From Acidobacteriota bacterium (GTDB lineage Bacteria; Acidobacteriota; Terriglobia; UBA7540), in the NCBI GenBank assembly GCA_021828225.1, contig JAKASH010000078.1, forward strand, positions 1 through 9,387: 9,387 nt of DNA, read 5' to 3'. The notes under the pieces were generated by a model. It saw only the letters and a list, made by a program, of their open reading frames with translations, was not told where the DNA came from and searched no databases. This document shows positions 1-7,791 of the stretch, one piece after another. The position numbers and the translations under genes were made by a program. Each line of letters begins with the position of its first letter. Position 1 is the stretch's first letter.

Positions 1-123
1 CGCGTCAAAGATCTTCCCGGCGTGCGTTATCACGTGATTCGCGGCACGCTGGATTCGGCGGGAGTAGCGGATCGGCGTCAGGGGCGGTCGAAATACGGTG
101 CGAAGCGTCCCAAGGCTTCCTGA
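1..123 (+). CDS. rpsL: 30S ribosomal protein S12, C-terminal part (5' end outside window)
   Basis: The reading frame is open from base 1 and ends at TGA 121-123, giving the last 40 residues of S12, a decoding-centre protein of the 30S subunit. The fragment starts [11 protein letters not shown], the universally conserved S12 loop, and ends [11 protein letters not shown], the usual S12 tail. The Asp in KDLPG is the residue that RimO methylthiolates in E. coli; it is kept here, though whether it is modified is unknown. The N-terminal two thirds of the protein lie upstream of the window. rpsL is the usual first gene of the str operon, which fits rpsG following 65 nt later. Identification is secure despite the truncation, which is only the window edge and not a broken gene. 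Confidence 0.97.
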   Translation, partial: RVKDLPGVRYHVIRGTLDSAGVADRRQGRSKYGAKRPKAS

Positions 124-167
124 GCGTTTCCTCGCACGCGTCGGATTGGAAAGCTCACGAGGAATGC
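124..167 (+). promoter_or_regulatory. Predicted stem-loop in the rpsL-rpsG spacer, candidate S7 target
   Basis: Directly after the rpsL stop, bases 128-134 (TTCCTCG) pair perfectly with 158-164 (CGAGGAA). Bases 124-126 add three more pairs with 165-167 if T127 is bulged. The loop is 23 nt (135-157). The rpsG Shine-Dalgarno sequence AAAGGAG begins at the next base (168). In E. coli, S7 represses the str operon by binding RNA in this same intergenic position. The position is a strong hint, but sequence similarity to the E. coli element was not tested. There is no U-tract, so it is not an intrinsic terminator. Confidence 0.5.
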
Positions 168-188
168 AAAGGAGAATGAAGAAGCGAT

Positions 189-659
189 ATGCCGCGTAAA
201 GGTTATGTGGAGCAACGAGAGGTCAAGCCGGATGCGCTTTACGGCAATCCGCTGGTGGAAAAGTTTGTGAACTGTGTCATGTACGATGGCAAGAGATCGA
301 CGGCGCAACAGATTGTTTACGATTCCTTTGACCTGATCAAGGAGCGGACCAACGATGATCCGCTGAAGGTATTTAAGAAGGCTCTGGACAACGTTAAGCC
401 GGCGCTGGAGGTCAAGACTCGCCGCGTGGGTGGCGCGAACTATCAGGTTCCGGTTGAGGTGAACCGTAATCGGCAGACTTCGCTGAGTATCCGCTGGATT
501 ATTGGCTATGCAAGGGCACGCGGAGAGAAGTCGATGGTGGAGAAGCTTACCGGAGAACTTTTGGACGCCTCGAATAATCGCGGTGGCGCCGTTAAGAAGC
601 GGGATGACACGCACCGCATGGCGGAAGCCAATAAGGCCTTTGCTCATTACCGCTGGTAA
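189..659 (+). CDS. rpsG: 30S ribosomal protein S7
   Basis: A full-length 156-residue S7, the usual length for the family. S7 is a primary 16S rRNA binding protein that nucleates assembly of the 30S head and lies near the E and P sites. The N-terminus [15 protein letters not shown], the central [14 protein letters not shown] and the C-terminal [25 protein letters not shown] ending are all family signatures. The start is ATG 189. An AAAGGAG Shine-Dalgarno sequence lies at 168-174, 14 nt upstream, which is somewhat long. In E. coli, S7 also acts as translational repressor of the str operon. The hairpin just upstream (124-167) and the structured spacer just downstream (660-832) are candidate sites for that role here. 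No unusual residues are evident. Confidence 0.98.
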   Translation: MPRKGYVEQREVKPDALYGNPLVEKFVNCVMYDGKRSTAQQIVYDSFDLIKERTNDDPLKVFKKALDNVKPALEVKTRRVGGANYQVPVEVNRNRQTSLSIRWIIGYARARGEKSMVEKLTGELLDASNNRGGAVKKRDDTHRMAEANKAFAHYRW

Positions 660-675
660 CCCTGGATAATCAGGG
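660..675 (+). other. Small stem-loop directly after the rpsG stop codon
   Basis: CCCTG (660-664) can pair with CAGGG (671-675) around a 6-nt loop. The stem is only five base pairs and has no following T-run, so on its own it could be chance. It is listed because it is the first of a series of inverted repeats that fill the rpsG-fusA spacer. Confidence 0.3.
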
Positions 676-684
676 CCAACATGG

Positions 685-728
685 ACAGGACGGGATGTGA
701 TTCGGCCTCGAATCACGATCCGTCTTGT
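685..728 (+). promoter_or_regulatory. Long stem-loop in the rpsG-fusA spacer (hairpin I)
   Basis: Bases 685-704 pair with 709-728 as 19 base pairs, interrupted by a single A-A mismatch (695/718). The hairpin is closed by a 4-nt loop GCCT (705-708). Nine pairs lie above the mismatch (eight Watson-Crick and one G-U) and ten below it (two of them G-U). No T-tract follows, so it does not look like an intrinsic terminator. It lies 25 nt past the rpsG stop and about 105 nt before the fusA start. A structure this long is unlikely by chance in a 173-nt spacer. I infer a regulatory or RNA-processing role; which one is unknown. Confidence 0.65.
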
Positions 729-763
729 GGGTCGTGTCCAGCGACCCTCAACGCCAACTGGAT
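729..763 (+). promoter_or_regulatory. Hairpin II and possible H-type pseudoknot in the rpsG-fusA spacer
   Basis: GGGTCG (729-734) pairs with CGACCC (742-747), a perfect 6-bp stem that begins at the base after hairpin I ends, so the two helices could stack. Its 7-nt loop (735-741) contains GTCCAG (736-741), which can pair with CTGGAT (758-763, one G-U pair). That gives a classical H-type pseudoknot: stem 1 of 6 bp, a 1-nt first loop, stem 2 of 6 bp, and a 10-nt A/C-rich last loop (748-757). The same loop bases 735-740 are also complementary to TGGACA at 682-687, a competing pairing. The fold is inferred by eye only. Confidence 0.5.
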
Positions 764-781
764 CTTAAGAAATGCGTGGTC

Positions 782-800
782 CTCTCCTCATCGAGGAGGG
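782..800 (+). promoter_or_regulatory. Hairpin III burying a strong Shine-Dalgarno-like sequence before fusA
   Basis: CTCTCCTC (782-789) pairs with GAGGAGGG (793-800) over eight base pairs (one is T-G at 783/799) with a 3-nt loop ATC. The 3' arm GAGGAGGG is the best match to the anti-Shine-Dalgarno sequence anywhere before fusA, and the 5' arm hides it. It lies 32 nt upstream of the fusA ATG at 833, too far for normal initiation there, but 14 nt upstream of an in-frame TTG at 815. It could be a ribosome standby or sequestered site. No T-run follows. Confidence 0.5.
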
Positions 801-832
801 ATCAGCAGGTAGTTTTGTCGGATAATAGGATT

Positions 833-2989
833 ATGCCAAGAGTTGTACCGCTAGAAAAAACTCGGAACATCGGCATCATGGCCCACATCGATGCCGGAAA
901 GACCACCACCACGGAGCGGATTCTCTTCTATACGGGAATCACTCACAAAATGGGTGAGGTGCATGAAGGCACCGCCGTCATGGATTGGATGGAGCAGGAG
1001 CAGGAGCGTGGGATCACCATCACTTCTGCTGCCACCACCTGTTTTTGGAATAATTACCGGATAAATATTATTGATACACCAGGCCATGTGGATTTTACGG
1101 TGGAGGTTGAGCGGTCGCTTCGAGTGCTGGACGGAGCCATCGCCATCCTGGGAGCGGTGGAGGGAGTTGAGCCACAAACAGAAGCAGTTTGGCGGCAGGC
1201 GGACAAGTATCGCGTTCCTCGGATGGTTTTTGTAAACAAGATGGACCGAGTTGGTGCTGATTATGAGGCCTGCCTCACACAGTTGCGCTCCAAGGTTCAT
1301 GCAAATCCCATCCCGATCCAGTGGCCGATCGGGTCGGAAGACAATTTCCAGGGTGTGGTCGATCTTATTCAGCAGAAGGCCTATATCTGGAAGGAAGAAA
1401 CTCTGGGAGCCAAGTTTGACGTCGAAGACATTCCCGAGAATCTTTTGGAAGCCGCGCGGAAGCACCGTGAGCAGATGATCGAAGCTTTGGGAGAGGTTGA
1501 CGATTACATCCTTGAGAAGTACGTTCACGGCGAGGAAGTTTCGGACGAGGAAATACAGGCAGGTCTCCGGCGTGCCACCATCGGCCTGAAGGCGGTCCCG
1601 GTCCTTTGTGGTTCGGCGTTCAAGAATAAGGGGGTACAGACCCTGCTCGACGCCGTCGTGACTTATCTCCCCTCCCCGGTTGACATTCCTCCGATTGAAG
1701 GCGTTAACCCCGCAAACGAAGAAGAAAAAGTCGTCCGGCCCGCTGCAGACAACGAGCCCTTTTCTGCTCTGGTCTTTAAGATTATGACCGACCCCTTTGT
1801 TGGCCAACTCGCCTTTATGAGAGTCTATTCGGGGTCGCTTCGAAGTGGCGACACAGTTTATAACCCGCGTCGTGACCGGCGCGAGCGCATCGGACGATTG
1901 CTTAAGATGCATGCCAACAAGCGCGAGGAGATCAGCGAGGTTTTTGCGGGTGATATTGCGGCTGCGGTCGGGCTCAAGAGTGTTTCGACGGGCGATACCG
2001 TGTGCGACCAGTCGGCCCCGGTGGCTTTCGAAGCAATGGAGTTTCCAGCGCCTGTCATTTCGGTGGCGATCGAGCCTAAGACGAAAGCCGACCAGGAGAA
2101 GCTTGCCGGCTCTCTTGGGAAATTGATGCAGGAAGATCCTACTTTCCATGTGCATACTGATCCCGACACCGGCGAGACACTGATTTCCGGCATGGGTGAA
2201 CTCCACCTGGAGATCCTGGTGGATCGCATGATGCGGGAGTTCAAAGTGGGCGCTAATGTCGGACGCCCGCAGGTGGCCTATCGGGAAACCATCAGTAAGG
2301 CGAGTGAGGCAGAAGGGAAGTACGTCCGCCAAACGGGTGGCCGGGGACAGTATGGCCACGTGGTTCTGCAGGTCGAGCCGCTACCGCACCCTGATCCGGC
2401 CGCCATTGCCGATCTGACTAAAAAGAAGTCTACCAACCGTTTTGATGCCGATCTTCAGTTGCTGTTCATCGACGAGATTGTCAGCGGAGTGGTGCCGCGA
2501 GAATATATCCCCGCTGTTTACAGCGGAGTCCGTGAGGCGATGGAAGGTGGAGTCCTTGCCGGGTATGAGATGACCGGCGTTCGGGTTAAGCTGACCGACG
2601 GCTCCTATCACGAAGTGGATTCCTCGGAAATCGCCTTCAAGATTGCTGCTTCCATGGGGTTCAAAGAGGCTGCGAGGCGGGCTCGTCCGATCTTGCTGGA
2701 GCCGGTAATGAAGGTTGAAGTGGTGGTTCCTGAGGAGTATATGGGCGACGTGCTGGGCGACCTCAGTTCTCGCCGCGGGCGCATTGAAGGCATGGAAAAG
2801 CGCGGCTCAACACAGATTATCCGGTCCATTGTGCCGCTTGGGGAGATGTTCGGCTATGCAACGGATCTCCGTTCCCGCACTCAGGGTCGTGCTTCATACT
2901 CAATGCATTTTTCGCGATATGAGCCGGCTCCAACCTCGATTTCGGAAGAGGTGGTGGCTCGTGTTCAGGGGCGCGTGGTAGGGAAGTAG
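833..2989 (+). CDS. fusA: Elongation factor G (EF-G), ribosomal translocase GTPase
   Basis: A 718-residue EF-G, which drives tRNA-mRNA translocation using GTP and also helps recycle ribosomes with RRF. GTPase motifs in order: AHIDAGKTT (17-25), RGITI (59-63), DTPGH (81-85), NKMD (135-138) and GSAFK (260-264). [11 protein letters not shown] in domain III, and [12 protein letters not shown] near the C-terminus, are intact. ATG 833 is chosen because it gives [20 protein letters not shown], the normal EF-G beginning. The frame stays open back to a TTG at 725, but those 36 codons look nothing like EF-G and overlap RNA hairpins. The ATG has a poor Shine-Dalgarno sequence: AGGA at 827-830 is only 2 nt away, and GAGGAGGG at 793-800 is distant. 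The protein is longer than typical (about 700) mostly because of an extra stretch in domain IV at residues 518-544. Confidence 0.97.
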   Translation: MPRVVPLEKTRNIGIMAHIDAGKTTTTERILFYTGITHKMGEVHEGTAVMDWMEQEQERGITITSAATTCFWNNYRINIIDTPGHVDFTVEVERSLRVLDGAIAILGAVEGVEPQTEAVWRQADKYRVPRMVFVNKMDRVGADYEACLTQLRSKVHANPIPIQWPIGSEDNFQGVVDLIQQKAYIWKEETLGAKFDVEDIPENLLEAARKHREQMIEALGEVDDYILEKYVHGEEVSDEEIQAGLRRATIGLKAVPVLCGSAFKNKGVQTLLDAVVTYLPSPVDIPPIEGVNPANEEEKVVRPAADNEPFSALVFKIMTDPFVGQLAFMRVYSGSLRSGDTVYNPRRDRRERIGRLLKMHANKREEISEVFAGDIAAAVGLKSVSTGDTVCDQSAPVAFEAMEFPAPVISVAIEPKTKADQEKLAGSLGKLMQEDPTFHVHTDPDTGETLISGMGELHLEILVDRMMREFKVGANVGRPQVAYRETISKASEAEGKYVRQTGGRGQYGHVVLQVEPLPHPDPAAIADLTKKKSTNRFDADLQLLFIDEIVSGVVPREYIPAVYSGVREAMEGGVLAGYEMTGVRVKLTDGSYHEVDSSEIAFKIAASMGFKEAARRARPILLEPVMKVEVVVPEEYMGDVLGDLSSRRGRIEGMEKRGSTQIIRSIVPLGEMFGYATDLRSRTQGRASYSMHFSRYEPAPTSISEEVVARVQGRVVGK

Positions 2990-3036
2990 CGCGGAGCTAA
3001 ACGGAGCGATAGCTGAGGTTTTCGAATTCCAATAGT

Positions 3037-3040
3037 GAGG
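3037..3040 (+). promoter_or_regulatory. Ribosome binding site of tuf
   Basis: GAGG at 3037-3040 lies 9 nt before the ATG at 3050, a normal spacing, and is the likely Shine-Dalgarno sequence for tuf. The rest of the 60-nt fusA-tuf spacer (2990-3049) holds only a weak 5-bp inverted repeat, AGCTA 2995-2999 with TAGCT 3010-3014. I see no convincing -35/-10 promoter pair in it. Confidence 0.6.
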
Positions 3041-3049
3041 CGATAGGGT

Positions 3050-4240
<1,191 letters not shown>

Positions 4241-4250
4241 GCGAGCTAAA

Positions 4251-4580
4251 ATGCTTCATCAGAAAATAAGAATTCGGCTGAAAGGTTACGATCACAGAGT
4301 GCTGGATCAGTCGGCGGCTGACATTGTTTCTACCGCCAAGCGGTCCGGGGCGCAGGTGGCAGGGCCCGTCCCGTTGCCAACGGTGAAGAACAAGTATTGC
4401 GTCCTCCGCTCGCCTCACGCGGACAAGAAATCGCGCGAGCAGTTTGAAATTCGGACGCACAAACGGCTGGTGGATATCCTGGAGCCAACAGCACAAACAA
4501 TTGATGCGCTGACGAAGCTGGATCTCCCGGCAGGCGTTGACATCGAGATTAAAGCATTTGGGAAGGAGCACACAAAGTAG
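4251..4580 (+). CDS. rpsJ: 30S ribosomal protein S10 (NusE)
   Basis: A 109-residue S10, slightly longer than the 103 of E. coli. S10 is part of the 30S head and, as NusE, binds NusB and NusG in transcription antitermination. [19 protein letters not shown] at the N-terminus, GPVPLPT in the middle, and the [11 protein letters not shown] region followed by [10 protein letters not shown] are family hallmarks. ATG 4251 follows the tuf stop after only 10 nt. No good Shine-Dalgarno sequence is visible in the spacer (GCGAGCTAAA), so initiation probably depends on ribosomes finishing tuf. There is therefore no room for the long S10 leader that L4 regulates in E. coli. The stop codon TAG (4578-4580) lies inside the foot of the hairpin at 4577-4619. 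Confidence 0.97.
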   Translation: MLHQKIRIRLKGYDHRVLDQSAADIVSTAKRSGAQVAGPVPLPTVKNKYCVLRSPHADKKSREQFEIRTHKRLVDILEPTAQTIDALTKLDLPAGVDIEIKAFGKEHTK

Positions 4581-4619
4581 TTGCAGGGGAGGGTCGCTGA
4601 GCGGTCCGTTTGCAACTGC
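4577..4619 (+). promoter_or_regulatory. Long stem-loop across the rpsJ stop codon and rpsJ-rplC spacer
   Basis: The outer stem pairs 4577-4587 with 4609-4619. Its core AGTTGCA/TGCAACT (4579-4585 with 4611-4617) is a perfect 7 bp. After a small internal loop (4588-4590 against 4608), 4591-4597 pairs with 4601-4607 over 7 bp, with two G-U pairs, and the triloop is TGA. In total there are 18 pairs in 43 nt. It contains the rpsJ stop codon and a buried purine run GGGGAGGG (4586-4593). No T-tract follows, so it is not a standard terminator. Ribosomes ending on rpsJ would open its 5' arm, which suggests coupling of rpsJ translation to rplC expression or RNA processing. Confidence 0.6.
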
Positions 4620-4637
4620 GCTTGCTGTGAAGTCATT

Positions 4638-5279
4638 ATGTTGAAGGCAATTCTGGGTAAGAAACTGGGCATGACTCAGGTCTTCGCGGAAAACGGCGAT
4701 GTCGTCCCTGTTACAGTGTTGAGGGCAGGCCCCTGCGTGGTGATTCAGCGCAAGACCGCAGCCAGAGACGGATACGATGCGGCCCAAATCGGTTTGGTTG
4801 AGGTTCCTCCTCCCCGGCGCGTAACGAAGCCGCTCGAAGGGCATTTCAAGCGTGCCGAAGCGAATCCTGCGCGGTTTCTTCGGGAAGTGCGCCTGGACCA
4901 GGAATCGGGTGATGTCAAAGTTGGCGATAAGGTTCTTGTGGACGTCTTTGCGGCTAACGACACGATTGATGTGATTGGGACGTCCAAAGGCCGGGGTTTT
5001 GCAGGATTTCATAAGCGGCATCACTTCGGCGGCGGTGGCGGCGCGCACGGATCAATGTTCCACAGGGCGCCGGGATCGATCGGATCGTCGGCGTTCCCTT
5101 CCCGGGTTTTCAAGGGAATGCGGGGAGCCGGGCACATGGGAGTCAACCGTGTGACCGTACGGAATTTGCGCGTGGTTCAGGTTTTGCCGGACGATAACGC
5201 GATGCTGGTTGAAGGTGCAGTTCCAGGTCCCGATGGCGGTTATGTCGTGGTGCGGAAGGCAAGGGCTCCGCACAAGTAA
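4638..5279 (+). CDS. rplC: 50S ribosomal protein L3
   Basis: A 213-residue L3, which binds near the 3' end of 23S rRNA, helps start 50S assembly and sends a loop towards the peptidyl transferase centre. The N-terminus [16 protein letters not shown] is diagnostic. [24 protein letters not shown] and [15 protein letters not shown] form the conserved core. ATG 4638 is chosen over the in-frame TTG at 4581, because the 19 extra codons are not L3-like and lie in the hairpin. The Shine-Dalgarno sequence is weak (GTGAAG, 4627-4632). At residue 150, the position where E. coli L3 has a glutamine methylated by PrmB, this protein has Ser, so that modification cannot occur. This variant is common outside Proteobacteria, as far as I recall. 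Confidence 0.97.
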   Translation: MLKAILGKKLGMTQVFAENGDVVPVTVLRAGPCVVIQRKTAARDGYDAAQIGLVEVPPPRRVTKPLEGHFKRAEANPARFLREVRLDQESGDVKVGDKVLVDVFAANDTIDVIGTSKGRGFAGFHKRHHFGGGGGAHGSMFHRAPGSIGSSAFPSRVFKGMRGAGHMGVNRVTVRNLRVVQVLPDDNAMLVEGAVPGPDGGYVVVRKARAPHK

Positions 5280-5316
5280 AATATTGGCAGGCAACAGACG
5301 GAAAAGAGTCAGGCGC

Positions 5317-5940
5317 ATGGCGACAGTGGAAGTCAAAAATCTCGAAGGGGAAAAAGTCAAGGACCTCGAACTTGCTGACGAGGTGTTTGCCGCAAAACCC
5401 AACGGCAGCTTGCTGTGGGAGGCAACCAGGGCCTATCTGGCGAGCCAGCGCCGCGGGACGCACTCGACCAAGAGTCGGGGCGAAGTTTCCGGCGGCGGCA
5501 AGAAACCTTGGCGGCAGAAGGGAACAGGTCGCGCCCGTGCGGGCAGCATTCGGAGCTCTTTGTGGCGTCATGGGTCGATCGCCCATGGACCCAAGCCTCG
5601 TGATTATACGATCGAGCTTCCGAAGAAGATGCTGGAAGGTGCGTTGCGGTCGGCTTTGGCGGCGAAATTCCAGGAAAATAAGATGACGGTGGTAGACCGG
5701 TTAAGCCTCGCGGAATCGAAAACGAAGTCCTTTGTCGCTGCACTGAATAAACTCGATATTGGGCCCAAGATCCTCGTGGTGAGCGACACGCGGGATCGAA
5801 ACCTTGAATTGTCTTCGCGGAATGTCGCAGGTTGTGACCTGGTGCGTCACCATAATATTCATGCCTACGATATTCTGAGCCATGATCGGCTGCTGATCTC
5901 CGAAGGCGCATTGACGCGATTGCAGGAGGCATTGCGATGA
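5317..5940 (+). CDS. rplD: 50S ribosomal protein L4
   Basis: A 207-residue L4, a 23S rRNA binding protein whose long loop lines the peptide exit tunnel. The loop sequence GGGKKPWRQKGTGRARAGS is intact (from about residue 59), with the Lys/Arg pattern usual for macrolide-sensitive ribosomes, and is followed by HGPKPRDY. The C-terminal globular part carries KILVVSD and HNIHAYDIL, as in the family. ATG 5317 starts MATVEVKNLEGEKV. An in-frame ATG at 5209 lies inside rplC and is not used. The Shine-Dalgarno sequence is weak (AAGAG near 5304). The gene overlaps rplW by four bases. In E. coli, L4 represses the S10 operon through a leader before rpsJ, but no such leader exists here, so any autoregulation must use another site. 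Confidence 0.97.
   Translation: MATVEVKNLEGEKVKDLELADEVFAAKPNGSLLWEATRAYLASQRRGTHSTKSRGEVSGGGKKPWRQKGTGRARAGSIRSSLWRHGSIAHGPKPRDYTIELPKKMLEGALRSALAAKFQENKMTVVDRLSLAESKTKSFVAALNKLDIGPKILVVSDTRDRNLELSSRNVAGCDLVRHHNIHAYDILSHDRLLISEGALTRLQEALR
5924..5929 (+). promoter_or_regulatory. Ribosome binding site of rplW inside the end of rplD
   Basis: AGGAGG at 5924-5929 is a near-perfect Shine-Dalgarno sequence, 7 nt before the rplW ATG at 5937. It is encoded within the last codons of rplD. Together with the ATGA overlap it makes rplD-rplW a clear case of translational coupling. Confidence 0.85.
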
Positions 5941-6242
5941 AAAAAAGTGCTCATCTAATCCTTCGCAAGCCCATCATCACCGAGAAGAGGGTGGACTTGA
6001 AAGATAGGGCGCGAACGCTCGGCTTTGAGGTCGATCGCGACGCCAATAAGCGGGAGATCATGGAAGCCGTTGAAGAGATGTTCGTTGAACTACGCGATAA
6101 GATTGAGTCAGTTCATACGGCGTCCTTCCACGGAAAAGTCCGACGACGGGGTTGGACCAGTGGACGACGTCCGGATTGGAAGAAGGCGTACGTCAAGCTG
6201 AGGGCGGGAACCAAGGTTCCTGAATACGCGGAGACCGTTTAG
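5937..6242 (+). CDS. rplW: 50S ribosomal protein L23
   Basis: A 101-residue L23, a protein at the peptide tunnel exit that serves as a docking site for trigger factor and [17 protein letters not shown] at the N-terminus and [11 protein letters not shown] near the C-terminus identify it. The end, VPEYAETV, resembles what I remember from Acidobacteriota L23. The start ATG overlaps the rplD stop as ATGA (5937-5940), and AGGAGG lies 7 nt upstream. The segment between the two signatures, including a basic [10 protein letters not shown] stretch where many L23 proteins read RxGRxxGxR, keeps the expected pattern. No anomalies in length or frame. Confidence 0.96.
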   Translation: MKKSAHLILRKPIITEKRVDLKDRARTLGFEVDRDANKREIMEAVEEMFVELRDKIESVHTASFHGKVRRRGWTSGRRPDWKKAYVKLRAGTKVPEYAETV

Positions 6243-6271
6243 CAAGTTGCTTTTGGGGTGAACGGACGATT

Positions 6272-7099
6272 ATGGGAATCAAAACCTACAGACCGTACAC
6301 GGAAACACGGAGATACCAGACCGGGTCGAGCTTTGAAGAGCTAACGACTTCGAAGCCCCACAAGCCGCTTCTCGAACCGAAAGATCGCATCTCCGGACGC
6401 AACAACCGCGGGAGAATTACTATTTGGCATCGGGGCGGCGGGCACAAGCGCCACTACCGTGCCATCGACTTCAAGCGTGACAAGGTTGGAATTGCGGCCC
6501 AGGTGGCGACGATCGAGTACGATCCAAACCGGTCGGCGTTCATTTCGCTTCTGCATTATGCAGACGGCGAGAAACGCTATATTCTCTACCCGCAGGGGCT
6601 GAAGGTCGGCGACCAGGTCATTGCCGGCCCGGAGGCCGACATCGTTGTTGGTAATTCGCTGCCGCTGAAAAATATCCCCCTCGGAACCACGGTTCATAAC
6701 CTTGAGCTTCGGCCCGGAAAGGGTGGGCAGTTGGTCCGGAGTGCTGGAGGTAGCGCACAGGTTGTCGCAAAGGAAGGCGACTATGCCCAGGTGCGACTTC
6801 CGTCGGGCGAAGTCCGGCGTTTGCACGTGGACTGTGTGGCAACGGTCGGCCAGGTGGGGAACCTGGACCACGAAAATATCACGATCGGGAAGGCGGGCCG
6901 GAAGCGCTGGCAGGGAATCCGTCCGACGGTTCGTGGCGTGGCGATGAATCCTGTTGACCATCCGCTGGGCGGAGGAGAGGGCAAGACCTCTGGCGGCCGG
7001 CATCCCGTGACTCCTTGGGGAAAGCCCACACGGGGATACAAGACACGGCAGAACAAGCTGACCGATCGCTTTATTGTCAGGCGACGCGAGAAGAAATAG
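6272..7099 (+). CDS. rplB: 50S ribosomal protein L2
   Basis: A 275-residue L2, one of the largest and most conserved ribosomal proteins, needed for subunit association and close to the peptidyl transferase centre. The N-terminal RNA-binding part has GRNNRGRIT and [12 protein letters not shown]. The C-terminal part has [20 protein letters not shown], where His230 corresponds to the E. coli His229 that has been linked to peptidyl transferase activity. It ends in a basic tail, [12 protein letters not shown] 6272 gives the standard [10 protein letters not shown] start. The likely Shine-Dalgarno sequence is GGGGTG at 6255-6260, 11 nt away, within a 29-nt spacer after rplW. The length matches the family and no residue of the conserved core looks changed. 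Confidence 0.98.
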   Translation: MGIKTYRPYTETRRYQTGSSFEELTTSKPHKPLLEPKDRISGRNNRGRITIWHRGGGHKRHYRAIDFKRDKVGIAAQVATIEYDPNRSAFISLLHYADGEKRYILYPQGLKVGDQVIAGPEADIVVGNSLPLKNIPLGTTVHNLELRPGKGGQLVRSAGGSAQVVAKEGDYAQVRLPSGEVRRLHVDCVATVGQVGNLDHENITIGKAGRKRWQGIRPTVRGVAMNPVDHPLGGGEGKTSGGRHPVTPWGKPTRGYKTRQNKLTDRFIVRRREKK

Positions 7100-7104
7100 G
7101 GAGG
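7098..7104 (+). promoter_or_regulatory. Ribosome binding site that sets a TTG start for rpsS
   Basis: AGGGAGG at 7098-7104 overlaps the rplB stop codon and lies 5 nt before TTG 7110. There is no ATG or GTG in this frame between it and the conserved RSLKKGPF, so this site decides that rpsS begins with TTG. Confidence 0.85.
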
Positions 7105-7109
7105 AAAGA

Positions 7110-7415
7110 TTGTCGAGATCGCTCAAGAAAGGGCCGTTTGTGGATGATCATCTGGTCAGGAAGATCGAACTGCTCAACCGGCGGTTCGAAAAGAAGGTGG
7201 TCAAAACCTGGTCACGACGTTCGACGATCATTCCTGAGATGGTCGGACACACGATTGCTGTCCATAACGGGAAAAAATTCATTCCCGTCTATGTTACGGA
7301 GAACATGGTGGGCCATAAGCTTGGTGAGTTCGCCCCAACGCGGACGTTTAAGGGTCACAGCATGAAGGTTGCGACCGAGCGCACGGCAAGCCCGGCCCCA
7401 AGACCAGCGGTTTGA
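7110..7415 (+). CDS. rpsS: 30S ribosomal protein S19
   Basis: A 101-residue S19 starting at TTG 7110, giving [15 protein letters not shown], the normal S19 beginning. S19 forms a complex with S13 in the 30S head and contacts the A-site finger of 23S r[47 protein letters not shown] and FKGH are conserved in the family. The C-terminal tail after FKGH is atypical: instead of the usual short Lys/Gly-rich end it runs [17 protein letters not shown], rich in Ala and Pro. The gene follows rplB by 10 nt with a strong Shine-Dalgarno sequence (7098-7104). The frame is open upstream to 7074, but that would reach into rplB. Confidence 0.96.
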   Translation: MSRSLKKGPFVDDHLVRKIELLNRRFEKKVVKTWSRRSTIIPEMVGHTIAVHNGKKFIPVYVTENMVGHKLGEFAPTRTFKGHSMKVATERTASPAPRPAV

Positions 7416-7443
7416 AGCGAGAATCGACGATCTGGAACTAACA

Positions 7444-7791
7444 ATGGAAGCGAGAGCGACAAGTAAGTATTTGCGGGTTTCGCCACAGAAAGCCAGGCTG
7501 GTTGTTGATCTGGTTCGCGGGCAGAACGTTAATGCAGCACTGGACACGCTGCGCTTTACGAAGAAGCGGGTAGCGCAAGAAGTCATGAAGATCCTGCAGG
7601 CTGCCATTGCCAACGCCGAGCAGAAGTCCGATTCTGTCGATGTTGACGAACTGATCGTTTCCAAGGCTTATGTGAATGAAGGGCCGCGCACAAAGCGCAT
7701 TCGGCCGGCCCCCATGGGCCGCGCGTATCGATACCAGCGTCGGATGAGCCACATTACGCTGGTGGTCGAATCGCCGGAGACAAAAGAATAA
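7444..7791 (+). CDS. rplV: 50S ribosomal protein L22
   Basis: A 115-residue L22, which binds 23S rRNA and extends a beta-hairpin into the peptide tunnel beside L4. LRVSPQKARLVVDLVRG near the N-terminus and GPRTKRIRPAPMGRAYRYQRR in the hairpin identify it, followed by MSHITLVVE. No deletion or duplication is seen in the hairpin of the kind linked to macrolide resistance. ATG 7444 is preferred over an in-frame start at 7369 inside rpsS, because MEARATSKYLRVSPQKA is the normal L22 start. The Shine-Dalgarno sequence is weak (GGAA 7434-7437). The spacer after rpsS is 28 nt. Confidence 0.96.
   Translation: MEARATSKYLRVSPQKARLVVDLVRGQNVNAALDTLRFTKKRVAQEVMKILQAAIANAEQKSDSVDVDELIVSKAYVNEGPRTKRIRPAPMGRAYRYQRRMSHITLVVESPETKE

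Noticed and set aside
685..800. Reading the rpsG-fusA hairpins as intrinsic terminators
   Set aside because: None is followed by a run of T on the + strand, and the downstream genes belong to the same cluster.
725..832. A 36-residue N-terminal extension of EF-G from TTG 725
   Set aside because: The extra residues do not resemble EF-G, and the region is occupied by RNA hairpins. ATG 833 gives the standard N-terminus.
851..2359. A 502-codon open frame on the minus strand inside fusA
   Set aside because: It is antisense to an intact, fully recognisable EF-G and shows no family motifs. It is a shadow frame.
2990..3049. A separate tuf promoter in the fusA-tuf spacer
   Set aside because: No -35/-10 pair with proper spacing could be recognised. 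Promoters inside fusA, as known in E. coli, cannot be judged by eye.
4581..4637. A 19-residue extension of L3 from TTG 4581
   Set aside because: It starts directly at the rpsJ stop, lies in a hairpin, and the conserved L3 start [14 protein letters not shown] fits ATG 4638.
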